Below are positions 41,543 to 52,767 of a stretch of DNA of 64,000 nucleotides, one piece after another; the stretch's first letter is position 1, and the number at the start of each line of letters is the position of its first letter. The notes under the pieces are model-generated. The model was not told the origin of the DNA, made no database searches, and was given only the letters and a program-made list of their open reading frames with translations. The DNA is taken from the NCBI GenBank assembly GCA_024305745.1, contig JAHRBS010000010.1, positions 1,061,501 through 1,125,500 of the forward strand, given 5' to 3'. This stretch comes from Polyporus tsugae (Eukaryota; Basidiomycota; Agaricomycetes; Polyporales; Polyporaceae). The translations under genes were made by a program, and so were the position numbers.

Positions 41543-44500
41543 ATTACAAACCAGCATTTATTTATTTATTATCTCAAGAGGACTTCTCTTTACTCGTCGG
41601 ATCCGACGGTCCGACTCGGGGGATCGACTTGCCAGCAACTTGGGGGACGTCGCTGCACCCGCAACTCAATGCCAGGGACCACTTCATCTCAGCCAACCGC
41701 CAGCACGGCCAGCATGCAGAACATAAACAGAACGGGACTATCCGCGAGAGTGGGGAGGGGGCTAGCCCGTCCAGACAGTCCAGTACCATGAAGTACCTTA
41801 ACACGATGACATGGTGCAGTTGAAGAGATTTGGTCAGTTGGTGAAATTTTTGGCCCAGGAGGATAACCGGCTGAAGATTTTTATCCCCAATGCCGGGACT
41901 AGGCAGGCCGCTCAGGGACGACGTGGGACGCCTTGAGAGACACCCCGAAGTGAATATAGTTTCCCGGAACTCACAGCGACCGATGTCTGAACGTTCATTT
42001 ATACGTACGCAGGTTGCGCACTAGTACGGTATTTTACTGCGGCTCCTTCAAATCGTGGAGAAGATTGAAGCCAGCCTCCTGCTTCGGTCTGTATTGCGAT
42101 GCAGATGCCGAAGATGCACTGTTTCTCGTCTTAGGTCTGAGGAGATTGATAAGGAATTGGACGGAGTACAACTGTGTGTCCCCTACCTCAAGTGTGGCTG
42201 AGCCATTGTTACAAAGACCTGCTGGAAACAAATAGCATGGGCCTATGAAGCTTGGCCCAATCATGGTCGCGTAGGAGCTGGTTCGCCGTAAGCTTTCCAA
42301 ACTACGAACCCGGATCTTGGCCATATTTGTCCACCCTAGAGAATCGTTTGCACCCTTGGGTAAAAAAATGTTGACAAATTCTCGGGCTGCCAAAGGCGCG
42401 CAGGAGAGCGCATAGGCCAGCCTGTGGATAGCGGTCAGTACGGACATGGATCGGAATAAGTGGAAAGACTACCAGGTAGGTGAGTCGTGACTAACCAATC
42501 ATGGGAGTCCTGTCTCCTCCTTGATGTGCTGACTTGGCTTCTAGGCCAAGTACGTATTTCTCGTAACCATGTGGGAAGCCGGATATGCAGAGCGACCCAG
42601 CAAAGTTTCGATCTCACCGAAAAGCTGCTTGGAGCACGGGATGCAGGCCGGTGACAGGCCGAATGTCAGACGGGCTTCTTACGAGCTGAAGGGTGTAAGG
42701 TTACGATGAGTAACACCCTTCGAGGATGATGTATTTCGGGGTTGTATCTGCTGCATATGCCTTCCAAGTGCACGTCACGTTGGACGGTCAAAACAACCGA
42801 GATGCACGGGTGTATGTACGGGGGAAGCAGGAAGTTGCACGAGCGAGAACACTTCCCACACGTTGCTACGGTGCTCGTAGGATGTGATTGGAGGAACACA
42901 AAGCAACGGTTCGGCTTTCCTGGGCGTATGAATAAGACTGTTAGGATTGCAAATAATCGATGCCTAGAACTCGTATCATACCCTGTACTCTGACGGCAGA
43001 GAAGGGATAGAAGGGTCAATTTGTGGCCAAATCCTCCGAGTCCGAACGTAAGCCTGCGGATGCTCACCTTCCGCGGAGACCGTGAAGCTGCGGGCGGACG
43101 CATAAGGAACTTCTCCGAGGACGGCATGCCGGGATGTGTACGTACATGGATCGCCCATGGTTATCTTGAGAGTGTGAACGTTCCACCGATAGCGGTGCGG
43201 TTTGATTGCGACCATTGGCGGATACCGTCGCCACGAAGCTGTGGTTCTGCGCAGGACGAGCAACTGAGTTGGGAACGCGGGTGGGTGCGTGGAATCCAGG
43301 CGCAAGCATCATAGAGGAAAGGCACGGGAACTTAAACAGTGTTAGAGACTTGTAGCACAAGTGCGAAAATGTGGAGAGCGCATACATTGCCGAGTTGCCG
43401 GATGCCAGAATCTCTGATTAACCTTCCGGATGGGATCGGCGGGGAACGCTGTGCTTGCTGCGACGGTCAGCAAATGAATGGGCACATGCTGCGCGAATTT
43501 GACGGCTGCGGGTCGTCTTCTGTCGTCAGCGTGGCTTGTAAATAATCACATACACGGGTGGCTCCGGTGCCTGGAGCAATGAAAGATAATATTAATGTCA
43601 AACGTGAGGTCGGTCGTTGGGAGCGTCCTGCACAAGCAATTTGATAACCTGAGACCCAACCAAGATGGTCAAGTTTCCTATCGGTGCCAGACGAGCCTGA
43701 GCGGCCTCACCTTCCCAACGATCATCTCCCAACCCTGCTTCAACAAAGAACAATTTGTTCGATGAAGCGTTGGACAGAATACCGTTCCACGTTGCTGCGC
43801 TGGGAATATTGGAAGTATTCGAACTATGCCGTTCAGATGTCCGTTGAACAGCTTGCTCGCGCCAACAACCAAGGCAACCGGAACTTGAAGTGGAGACCGC
43901 ATATATGTATGCGGCAATGCAAATGGCGTACATTGCAAAAGATGAGAGTGGGCGGGCTGTGTCACTGTGCGGATGGGCTCATGTCAGGTGTAGCCTGAGG
44001 AAGTCTATGTAATTGGATCTCACCATGTTAACATCCACAACGCAACTTGCGCCGGGGGTTCCACACAGAGTACAATAAAGCACTTGTCTCGACCTGTGAG
44101 GGGAACATGTACAGGTTTTGTCTCTGGGTGAGGGTGATATTGGCCGCTGTTGAGTCCGAGTCGAAGTAACCTGCATCTTGCATAGTAGCCCAGGCTACGC
44201 GAGGAAGAAAATGCCGACAAAGTAAGGTTAAATCATAAGGCCGTTGATAGATTCGTTCTAGTGGCCGATCAAGGTGTACTGAAGGGATGAAACGTGCCAT
44301 TGCTGATGCGCTGACGATACAATACTCACAACGTTAACGCACCGAGTGGACGAGTAGCAAAAGCGCTGTGCCGACTTTTTCGGACTTGAAGGTCCTTTCC
44401 CACGGGCCGGTCTGACCAACACGCGGCAAGATTTCCCAGCGCGTCTGCCACCTTTTGGCCACCCCCAATCTTCCTGATACTTACTTAGTACACCCTTGGT

Positions 44501-44721
44501 AGTTTCGAGTTTCATTTGTTTACTAAAGGTGAGTATCGACGTCATCATTTATGGTCTAAGATGACCGCAGAGTGGAAGCGGATGCTCGACCTGCAAACAT
44601 CAATTACCCGCGGGGTCGAGGAGACGACTCTTAATGTTCTAGATACTGCTGAGACTTGGATACTATTCTCTTACGCGTCCGACGCCCTTGTTGACGCGTT
44701 TCGTTTTAGCCCTCACACTCC
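41543..44721. other. Gene-poor region, possible gene relic around 43.6-44.3 kb
   Basis: No intact gene is supported in these 3.2 kb, the longest gene-free stretch in the window. On the minus strand a few segments read protein-like in changing frames (for example KLFFVEAGLGDDRW near 43.73 kb and YQRPYDLTLLCRHFLPRVAW near 44.2 kb). They may be exons of a decayed gene, but I could not link them with consistent splicing or assign a family. Short frames at 42.0-43.4 kb have no recognisable content. Confidence 0.35.
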
Positions 44722-45918
44722 ATGGACCCAAGGAGAGCTCGAGACCCGCGTCTTGCCCGTCAAGACCCCCGCTTGCAGAGGTCGCATTCTAACACACCCT
44801 CCGGCCCACCTCCTCAAGGGCCACCTCCGCCACAGGCCCTCCCACACCAAGTTCTGCCGCATCAGGCTCCCCCTCCTCTTCATGCATCTTCTTCGCAAGG
44901 ATATCCCCCACATGTTCCCCAGAACTACCCCGCATACCCTACCGCGACCCCGCCACAGTACCCAGCTCATGACGTATCGAATCAACTGCTCGCGCAGGAA
45001 GCACAGGGCGCGTCTGCCCTGCCTTACGAGCAACCAACGGGCTACAGGCCGCGTCCACTGTTCTGCGTAGTTTGCGCAAGTAACCAGGTGTGTACATTTG
45101 CCTTTCTGCAACACACCCCACGGTTACCGACCCCACACCCAGAACCGGTCAATGGAGGGTCACTCTGTGCTCGCGTAAGTGCTTCGTTACCGCGGAACGT
45201 GGGCCTTGGGTTACGAGCGTGTGTCCTTTTAGTAAGGCAGGCTTCCGCGTCTGCTCGTCCGGCACCGGGTCTGCCGTGCGATTACCCGGCCCTGCCATAG
45301 ACAAGCCCAACGTATACCCCTTTGGCACCCCCTATAACGACATCTACGAGGAACTTCAGGCCCAGGATGCTCGACTGTGGGTGACGCTATGATCGCTTTT
45401 GGGATTTTCATTGACATTCACATCCAGGTATACCGCAAACGGACTACTGCAAATGATCGACAGAAATAGGCGACTCAAGCTGGCGCCAGAACGATGGCAG
45501 GAGTCCAAGACTATAGCCGACATCGTCATCACTTGTGAGGAGAGGTGTTTCGATGCGGTGTGTGACGGTGGGTAGAGATCAAGCATGCGTTCTCGTCCTC
45601 GTCCTCACGCCTGACGTCGTTTTAGACCTGCTCACGAGAGGTGGCGACTTCAATAAGCCCGTACACATAATCAATCTAGAAATCAGGGACAATCACGAGG
45701 AAGCTCACCTGGCGGGCAAGGCGATCCTTGATCTCGCCGCAGCGGTGAGTACTTTACTGCAATGAAGGGCGTTTCCGTGATTGGCACTGACGCTTATATG
45801 CCCTGGACTCATGCAGATCGAGAACGCAAATGACATTGACGAAGAGATGAATGCGATCCTGCAGATACAGCAAGAGAAGCATCCGCAGAACATCTTACAC
45901 GCGGTCGCCTATTACTGA
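44722..45918 (+). CDS. SSU72: Pol II CTD Ser5/Ser7 phosphatase Ssu72, with N-terminal extension
   Basis: Six exons (44722-45087, 45143-45174, 45233-45376, 45428-45567, 45626-45744, 45817-45918) give 300 residues. The phosphatase part starts near residue 112. The CX5R nucleophile loop [17 protein letters not shown] is split by intron 1, and [50 protein letters not shown] and [15 protein letters not shown] follow. The C-terminus ([20 protein letters not shown]) matches the usual end. Ssu72 dephosphorylates Ser5 and Ser7 of the Rpb1 CTD and works in the CPF 3'-end processing complex. Typical Ssu72 has about 195-210 residues. Here about 110 extra N-terminal residues are Pro/Gln/Arg-rich ([19 protein letters not shown], then [10 protein letters not shown]), open from the first ATG of the exon. 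Confidence 0.92.
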
Positions 45919-46769
45919 GTCCATCGTACCTCCTGCCTCTTGAGCACTGTATATTCCCATGGCGCCGTCGCGTGTATTACTATCCGGATCCGAGTCTCTC
46001 ACTGTGTCCACCGCCCCTCCGCCTGTCCCGCTGGTGAAGTCCCGTCTATTGCGCAATTATTGGGTCCGGATGAGTACATTGATGATTCCCAGTGGGAGTG
46101 ACTTCTAGTGCACTTGAGGACTCTAGCCCACAGCGTCCGGAGCCAGCCCTGGGCATTAATCCGATGGATTATCTAGGGGGATCGCATTCGAAGATGCACA
46201 TAAGATGGGTGGCTTGGCGCGATGGCTTCCAGTGCTGCGCGCCGAGCGCTGAGGGCAAGCAACACCTCTCATTTCTTGACAGTCGCTGGACAGCGTCCTC
46301 TCCATGTTTCCTGCCTCGTTCCTCTGTCCACGCCTCACTGCTGGAGTACTCAATATGGAGCGCGTATACGTATTGCGTGATCGCGTATGGCGATCTTTGT
46401 ATGAGATGATGATCTTCGCGACTGTTGCCGCTCTATCTCTCTCCGGTAATCCGCCTCTACTATCACCACCCCCCCCCTCTTCCTTCCCCTCGCCTGTCCG
46501 TAGTCTGTATGGCCCTTGACGAACAAGGCGTCATTATGAACCCATGCAATTAACGTCACGAGAGCGTTTGGCCTGGCCATCGAGCGTGTGAACCGAAGAC
46601 GCGATTATCACCACCCCAGTGTCCTTGACATGTCATCGTTATCTGCTTAACCCTCTCGGTCTCCCTATATAAACCCAGACGCGGGGATGTGAACGATCGC
46701 AGCCCGCGGACGCCCTTCTCTCTCCGCCTTCAAGCTTTCTGCACATTCACCTAAACTCGCTTCGTCGCA
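45919..46769. other. Intergenic, peroxiredoxin promoter region
   Basis: No coding signal is visible in these 850 bases. A TATA box near the end belongs to the peroxiredoxin gene. About 46465-46500 is a C/T-rich tract. Confidence 0.5.
46666..46673 (+). promoter_or_regulatory. TATA box of the peroxiredoxin gene
   Basis: TATATAAA lies 104 bases before the start codon at 46770, in a C/T-rich context, and is a good consensus match. A strong TATA fits a highly expressed, stress-responsive gene. Confidence 0.7.
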
Positions 46770-48007
46770 ATGGGACTTCGTTTGGGAGACATCGCCCCCG
46801 ACTTCCAGGCAGAGACCACCAAGGGCCCCATCAAGTTCCACGAGTGGATTGGCAACTCATGGGTGAGTAAAAATCTTTGTAGACAGGGGTGAACCCGGGA
46901 TCTGATCAGCTTGTGTCCATCCTGTTCACGCATCCTCATCTATCCCGGCTCCATCTGCGTCTGCTTCTGAAAGGCTATCCTCTTCTCTCACCCTGGTGAC
47001 TTCACCCCCGTCTGCACCACCGAACTTGCCGAGGTCGCACGGAGGTAAGCCTCCCGTTGGCACTCTGCATTGTGGGTCGACGACGTGGGAATACACGCTA
47101 ATACGCCCGTTCTTTACACTTGTAGGACGCCTGACTTCGAGAAGCGCAATGTGAAGCTCATCGGTATCTCCGCGAACGGCCTCAGCGACCACGAGAAGTG
47201 GGTCGAGGACATCAACGACTGGGGCGCTCAGTTTGGCCCCACCAACGTCCAGTTCCCCATCGTGAGTCCTCACCTCGGTGTTGACTCGTCCGCATTGGGC
47301 GGCATATAGCCTGCTTTAGTGGGGTTGTAAGGTTGAGCTGAGCTGACAAAAACACACAAAACAGATCGCGGACCCCGACCGCGAGATTTCCACCCTTTAC
47401 GACATGCTCGACTACCAGGACGCGACGAACCGCGACTCGAAGGGCCTTCCTTTCACTGTGAGTGGCAATCTCCGTGTTTCGCGGAATACGTACAGGAGCC
47501 TTGACGCTGACGCGTTACGCTCGCAGATCCGCACTGTCTTCATCATCGACCCCAAGAAGACCATCCGTCTCACCATCGCCTACCCTGCGTCTACTGGGCG
47601 TAACTTCGACGAGATCATCCGGTGCGTGTCCAGCACAGCCTACCATCCGTTTGCTCCATATTGACGTCCGACGCTTCCAACGACAGGGTTGTGGACTGTG
47701 CGTTTGTTTTTGTCTGGGTCATGCCTGGTTCCTCCGCGGACTTGGATGCTGACTATGTCATTTGTCATCTTTCCAGCTCTCCAGGTCGGCGACAAGTACC
47801 GCATTACCACTCCCGTCAACTGGAACAAGGGCGACGATGTCATCGTCCACCCCTCGGTGTCGAACGAGGAGGCCAAGACGCTGTTCCCCGAGTTCAAAAT
47901 CCACAAGGTACGTCAGCGATGCTCTCACCATGGCAATTGCGAACAGATGTGTTCTGACAACCGAGCTGCAGCCGTACCTGCGCACCACGCCTCTGAAGGT
48001 CGAGTAA
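46770..48007 (+). CDS. PRX1: 1-Cys peroxiredoxin (Prx6/Prx1 type)
   Basis: Eight exons (46770-46862, 46974-47044, 47126-47261, 47365-47457, 47527-47621, 47687-47697, 47777-47907, 47972-48007) give 221 residues, the usual 1-Cys length. The protein starts [20 protein letters not shown] and carries the peroxidatic motif [12 protein letters not shown]. Further blocks are [40 protein letters not shown], the catalytic-site Arg region [17 protein letters not shown], and [20 protein letters not shown]. No resolving cysteine is visible, so regeneration probably needs an external thiol. The enzyme reduces H2O2 and alkyl hydroperoxides; yeast Prx1 is mitochondrial, but no presequence is seen here, so a cytosolic site is more likely. 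Exon 6 is only 11 nt and restores the frame between IIR and SLQ. Confidence 0.93.
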
Positions 48008-49160
48008 ACTGTCCGGTTTCTGGCGGGATATGCACGGAAGCATATGTGCCGAGAGGTGTATTATTTTGTTGTAATGTTACAATCATTGCGAATTGGTGTA
48101 GGCCAAGTTCGACGTTTGGGAGCCCGATTACTGTGTTTGAGCAATCGGACACAAGTCCGACTTCGGTGATCCAACGGTCCTACAGCTGTACTTATTTTCC
48201 AATTGACAATAACGATATCTAGCGCGGTGCCCCGGGATACGTTTCGCATGCCTAAGCGTTGCCTAAGCGTCCTTAATTCCAGGGTCGGGCTTGCTAGTGA
48301 TGGATAGAAGCAAGGATGAGCCGACCGGTATCCACGAGGCTTTCGATGTTCGCCGTTCGGGTGCGGTCGTGACAAGTATGTACTATGTATGTCGTAACGT
48401 CGGGCGGCGTTCAGCCGCCCGACGGCCCTAAGAAATTGATTACCTTGTTTCAGAGCGGTGCCTCTCACTACTGCAGCGGCCGCAGGTTGTGGAGAGGAAA
48501 ATATGGGGTATTTTGCGCAGCAGGCACTTACGTTGGTAAGCAAGGTGAACGCTTGCGTCCGGCAAATTGGGGGCTGTGCATTCAATTGCAAGTTTCTATG
48601 ACCGCCGCCGTCTACGTCGCCAGGACCCCCTACGAGGTCGCTAAGAAATGTCGCTGAGTACGCATGCTGAGTTGTGGCTCCGTAAATAGTGGGCGGTCGT
48701 CGACATGACCCACTCCTGAGGCCGCGGCCAGCCCGCCCCCGCCGATCAGAGTTCACGTTTGCGTCGAAACAGAAGCAAGATGCATGAATTTGAAAGGACA
48801 AAGGCATGGATAACACACGTGAATGCGCGAGGTTGGTGCCCATTGTATGCCACATCGGCGTCCGAGGACAACCGTCGACCGGGGGACTGTGGAGGTGAGT
48901 CCGGACGTGAACTTGAACGCGAAGATCATCGCACTTGGCCTACTCGCGCGCTTGAAGCCACGTGTTTCCCACGCTGGGGAGGCGATCCGATCGAGTTCCA
49001 CGTGTGAGGGACGCAGAGACGCGGTGCTGAAGAGCACGTGGGGGTGGATATGGACGCGCGTCGACATACGGCCTACGCGTCCTGGACTCGGTTCGCCGTC
49101 TTGTCCTCTGTCCTCCTCGCCTCCCTTCGTAGCTTTCCAGACGCCGCACACATCGCCCAC
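48008..49160. other. Intergenic, nothing coding seen
   Basis: No gene is supported in the 1.15 kb between the peroxiredoxin and proteasome genes. Frames such as 48061-48855 (-) have no recognisable content. Confidence 0.5.
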
Positions 49161-50182
49161 ATGGCCACTGCAGACGGAGGTGCTTACAGGTCCGTGTTAG
49201 CCGCACTCCTCTGTCGCTTCTTCTAAACATCTGGTGTACTCTAGTTACTCCCTCACCGTCTTCTCTCCGAGCGGAAAGCTCGTGCAGATCGAGCATGCTC
49301 TTGCAGCCGTCTCCTCAGGGACAACAAGCTTGGGCATCAAAGGTGCGTCTCTTGCGCGGTTTCTACGTCCCATCTCCCCCTGCTGAGCTCGCTTGCAGCT
49401 TCCAATGGCATTGTCATCGCCACAGAGAAGAAATCCTCCTCCATCCTCATGGACGACTCCATGATAGACAAGGTCGCCGTCATCTGTCCAAACATCGGTA
49501 TCGTGTACTCTGGAATGGGCCCCGATTTCCGTGTGCTCGTCGCCAAGGCGCGCAAGAGCGCACAGTCGTACTGGAAGATCTACGGCGAATACCCCTCGAC
49601 GCGCGTCCTCACCCAGGAGATCGCGAACATCATGCAGCAAGCCACCCAGTCCGGGTTCGTCCACCCGCTTCCCTATTGCGGATGAATGTCATTTACCACA
49701 GCTCTAATACTCGATCAATTTCATAACAGAGGCGTCCGGCCCTACGGTGTATCGCTGTTGGTGGCGGGTTGGGACCTGACCCGTGGTCCGAGCCTATACC
49801 AAGTAGATCCCTCCGGTTCGTTCTGGGCATGGAAAGCGAGCGCGATCGGAAAGAACATGGTTAACGCGAAAACATTCCTCGAGAAGCGGTGCGTGTCGCG
49901 ACGCTCGACGTCCCTATTCACATCGAATTGGCTATTGATGTCTTATTTGCTTCCACAAGATACAACGACGACATCAGTTTGGAAGACGCGATCCACACCG
50001 CACTGCTCACGCTCAAGGAGGGCTTCGAGGGCCACATGACGGAGAAGACGATTGAAATCGGCGTAGTCACCGTGCCGAGTGAGGCGGATTTGGCAGCGGG
50101 CAAGATCGAGGGAACTGGTCGGGAAAAGCCGACGTTCCGCAAACTGACTGAGGAGGAGGTACGAGACTATCTCGCGATGTAA
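49161..50182 (+). CDS. PRE8: 20S proteasome subunit alpha2 (Pre8/PSMA2)
   Basis: Five exons (49161-49189, 49245-49342, 49399-49654, 49730-49888, 49960-50182) give 254 residues. After [10 protein letters not shown] comes the alpha-subunit signature [20 protein letters not shown]. It is followed by [80 protein letters not shown] and [20 protein letters not shown]. The tail ends [11 protein letters not shown]. Alpha subunits form the outer gated rings of the 20S core. The sequence pairs best with alpha2 (short MA- start, YPSTRVL, WAWKA). The short first exon was set by the splice at 49190. Confidence 0.93.
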
Positions 50183-51538
50183 TGGACTAGAACCCTTGTA
50201 TCTCTACGCGTTGTAAGTTACCAGATGTTGGATGCGTCTTTCTGATTCCGCGAAGCGTATCTGGACCCTGGAGCAAACCTCTCACCGTCGTTGATGTTGC
50301 TAAGGTGCGCGGCAGCAGCCAACACGATGTACATGGTAAGAACCGCTGTTTTGGTGACCTGAGTTGGGCGGCAGCTAATTTCGGACACCGGTACTATGAG
50401 GCTGGGCAACGATTTCAGCAGGACGCCAATGGTTGAAACCAAGCCCGTTTGAAGGATGTGGGCTCGATCCCACCATCGTTAATCTAGCACTGCGGAGGCC
50501 CTGTGGGCGGCCTATACGGTTGATATGTACCCGATATCCCGACTTTTCGAATGCTCGGTCAGTGGAAATTGGAATCCACTCTACCCCGAGGGCTGCACAG
50601 CACCTAGGGCGAGTATGTAAATGACGTACGCTATCCCCATTTGTCAAGTCATGGACGCGAAGGCTGATGGTTGTTGGCAGCGCCGAAACGCGTAGATGTC
50701 CCAGCTCCCAAGGGGGTGAGGTGCGAGCTTACGCCTAGGCCGCTGTCCCAGGATCATTCCGGTGGATGCTTCAGCTTCTTGCAACACGTCTGTTTTGGGC
50801 AACCGTTAGGTGTTCGTAACAGCGTCGCATCAAATACCTTGCCATCCGGGCAATGCCCCAAACTTCGTCGCGCAAACACCTTTGTCCAATGCCACGATGC
50901 CGAAACGTGTCTCCTGCGGTTTGGGCTTCCCCCCGTTCGGCCCCTCGCCTGAGATGAGGCTCATTGATTATCACCCCAATGCGCGGTCCTGATGATGGGC
51001 ACCGAACCCGAATGGCCCGCGTTGCTGTGCAAGCCACGCTAGCGGTACTTTCCCCGGTCTTCGATCCACCAACAGGAGGGGTCGATCGAGCAAGCTTGAT
51101 GCCGTACGTAATGTGTTTATGCATAGACTCGCGAAACAGCTCTGACTTCCTCGTCGTCCGTGCTGACGGTCGGCCTCGCTTTTCCAAACAGGGCGAGCAC
51201 TCCGGCTTCGTGTCTGTGGACCGATGAATATCACCGTGAGGTGCTACACAGGCACACGCGCCTGAGTTTCTGCTCAATCGGCCGCTTCTTGCGCCTTTGC
51301 TCTCGTCGTTCGACAACTCGGACCTTGGTATCTGCCGCGGCCAACCGGGTGCGGACGCACGTATAAGAAAGCGTGCCGTCTATTCCGCCACTCCCCACTC
51401 ACCTCCCCATCGTCTGTCCTTCGTTTCGGGCTCAGTTCGAGTTCATCCTTAATCACCCTTAGTGTGTAACCCTCTCCCAAGCGGCCCATTTAGAGCCTCG
51501 CCCCAAATCTCCTCCGTATTTCCCCGCCCTCCCCCCCA
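50183..51538. other. Intergenic, nothing coding seen
   Basis: These 1.36 kb contain no supported gene. A stem-loop around 50457-50475 superficially resembles a tRNA T arm but lacks the rest of the fold. A TATAAG sequence at 51362 lies 177 bases before the next start codon. Confidence 0.5.
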
Positions 51539-52767
51539 ATGTCGAGCAACGCTTGTGCGTACCCTCCAATTCGAATTGGCCTCCACCGGCGGCACCCCAC
51601 GCTCACTCACGATCTCTGACTCAGCCGGCCGCCCACTTCAATTTGACCCGAGCCTGCTCCAGCCTATAGTCCGGAGCAAACGCACGCCCATCGCGTGCAC
51701 CGAATGTCGCCGGCGCCAGGTCAAGGTACGTGCCCTCTTAGCCCCAGTGCCTCACCGCCACCGACCCGCTCTAATGGTTGCGTGTTCTATCTTCTGATGC
51801 CCGCCGGCCACGACGGTGACGTTTCTGCCACCCGCAGTGCTCGGGCACCACGCCGCGCTGCGAGCGCTGCACGAAGAAGAACATCGAGTGCACGTACGTG
51901 TCGCTCAGCGACCAGCGCGCCGGCGGCTCCATTTCGCGCTCCGGCACCCCCGCCCAGGCGTCGCAGTCCCACTCTCACCTCAGCTCCTCCGCGACGGCTG
52001 CTGCTGCTGCTGCCAGCCACACGCACGCGCACGGGCATGGACACGGCAACGGTTACTCAAGCAGCCGTCTCTCGCACTCGTCGGCCTCTCAGTTGGCCTG
52101 GCAGGCTGCCTCGCAGGGCTACTCTACTTCCGGGTCGGGCTATCCCGCGGCGTCGCAGGGCTGGCAGGCGGATTCCCCGGGCTCGTCTCCCGTCGCGCAC
52201 GGGATGCAGTCCAACCAAAATCGGGCCTACGCCGGCGTCCCGATGGCCTTTCCCGACAGCTATGGCCAACAAGTCACTTACCCGGGGCAAGCGGAAGCGG
52301 GCGACATGTTCGCGAACCAGGGCTACGCCGCACAACATGGATTCCCGGGGGGAGCGTCGTACGACGCCTATGGACATGCCATATCCACGGCGGATCCGAG
52401 GTACGCCTACCAGGCGGCACAGATGGCGGCAATGGCTGGTGAGGACCCGCAGAGGTACGTCGTCGGTGGCGTAGCGTAATTTGAACTTTGCGCCTGATGC
52501 ACCCACGCCCCCTCATTCTTTCCAGCGCGGCGTACATGGGGCAATTCTCCCAGCAGCAGACCCAGATGTTTTTCGACCCGACGAGCGGGCAAATGATCTC
52601 TGCGGACGTCGCGGCCCAGTGGGCCGAGAACCCTGTACGTGATCAGCGTCCGAGCGCGAGCGCGGATGGCTCTGCGCATTCCCAATTGCTCACCGGTACT
52701 TACATACCGCACCACTATCATACAGAATGCGGCGTTCCAGGGCCAGAGTTATTCTGGTCGCAACTAG
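51539..52767 (+). CDS. Zn2Cys6 zinc-cluster transcription factor, short
   Basis: Five exons (51539-51554, 51625-51725, 51838-52454, 52526-52634, 52726-52767) give 294 residues. The first exon encodes only MSSNA. The binuclear cluster CTECRRRQVKCSGTTPRC continues ERCTKKNIECTYV; all six cysteines are present in the spacing C-x2-C-x6-C-x6-C-x2-C-x6-C, and it is split by an intron after RQVK. The rest is low complexity: His/Gly (SHTHAHGHGHGNGY), then Ser/Gln/Ala/Tyr-rich (QGWQADSPGSSP, YAYQAAQMAAMAG), ending QGQSYSGRN. I see no fungal middle homology region, so the activation or dimerisation regions are not the usual ones. It should bind CGG-type DNA half-sites, but targets cannot be inferred. 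Exon 3 was ended at GTACGT (52455) because the earlier GTGAGG donor breaks the frame. Confidence 0.87.

Noticed and set aside
50457..50475. Stem-loop resembling a tRNA T arm (GTGGG, CTCGAT, CCCAC)
   Set aside because: Loop is the wrong size and sequence, and no acceptor, D or anticodon arm fits upstream.
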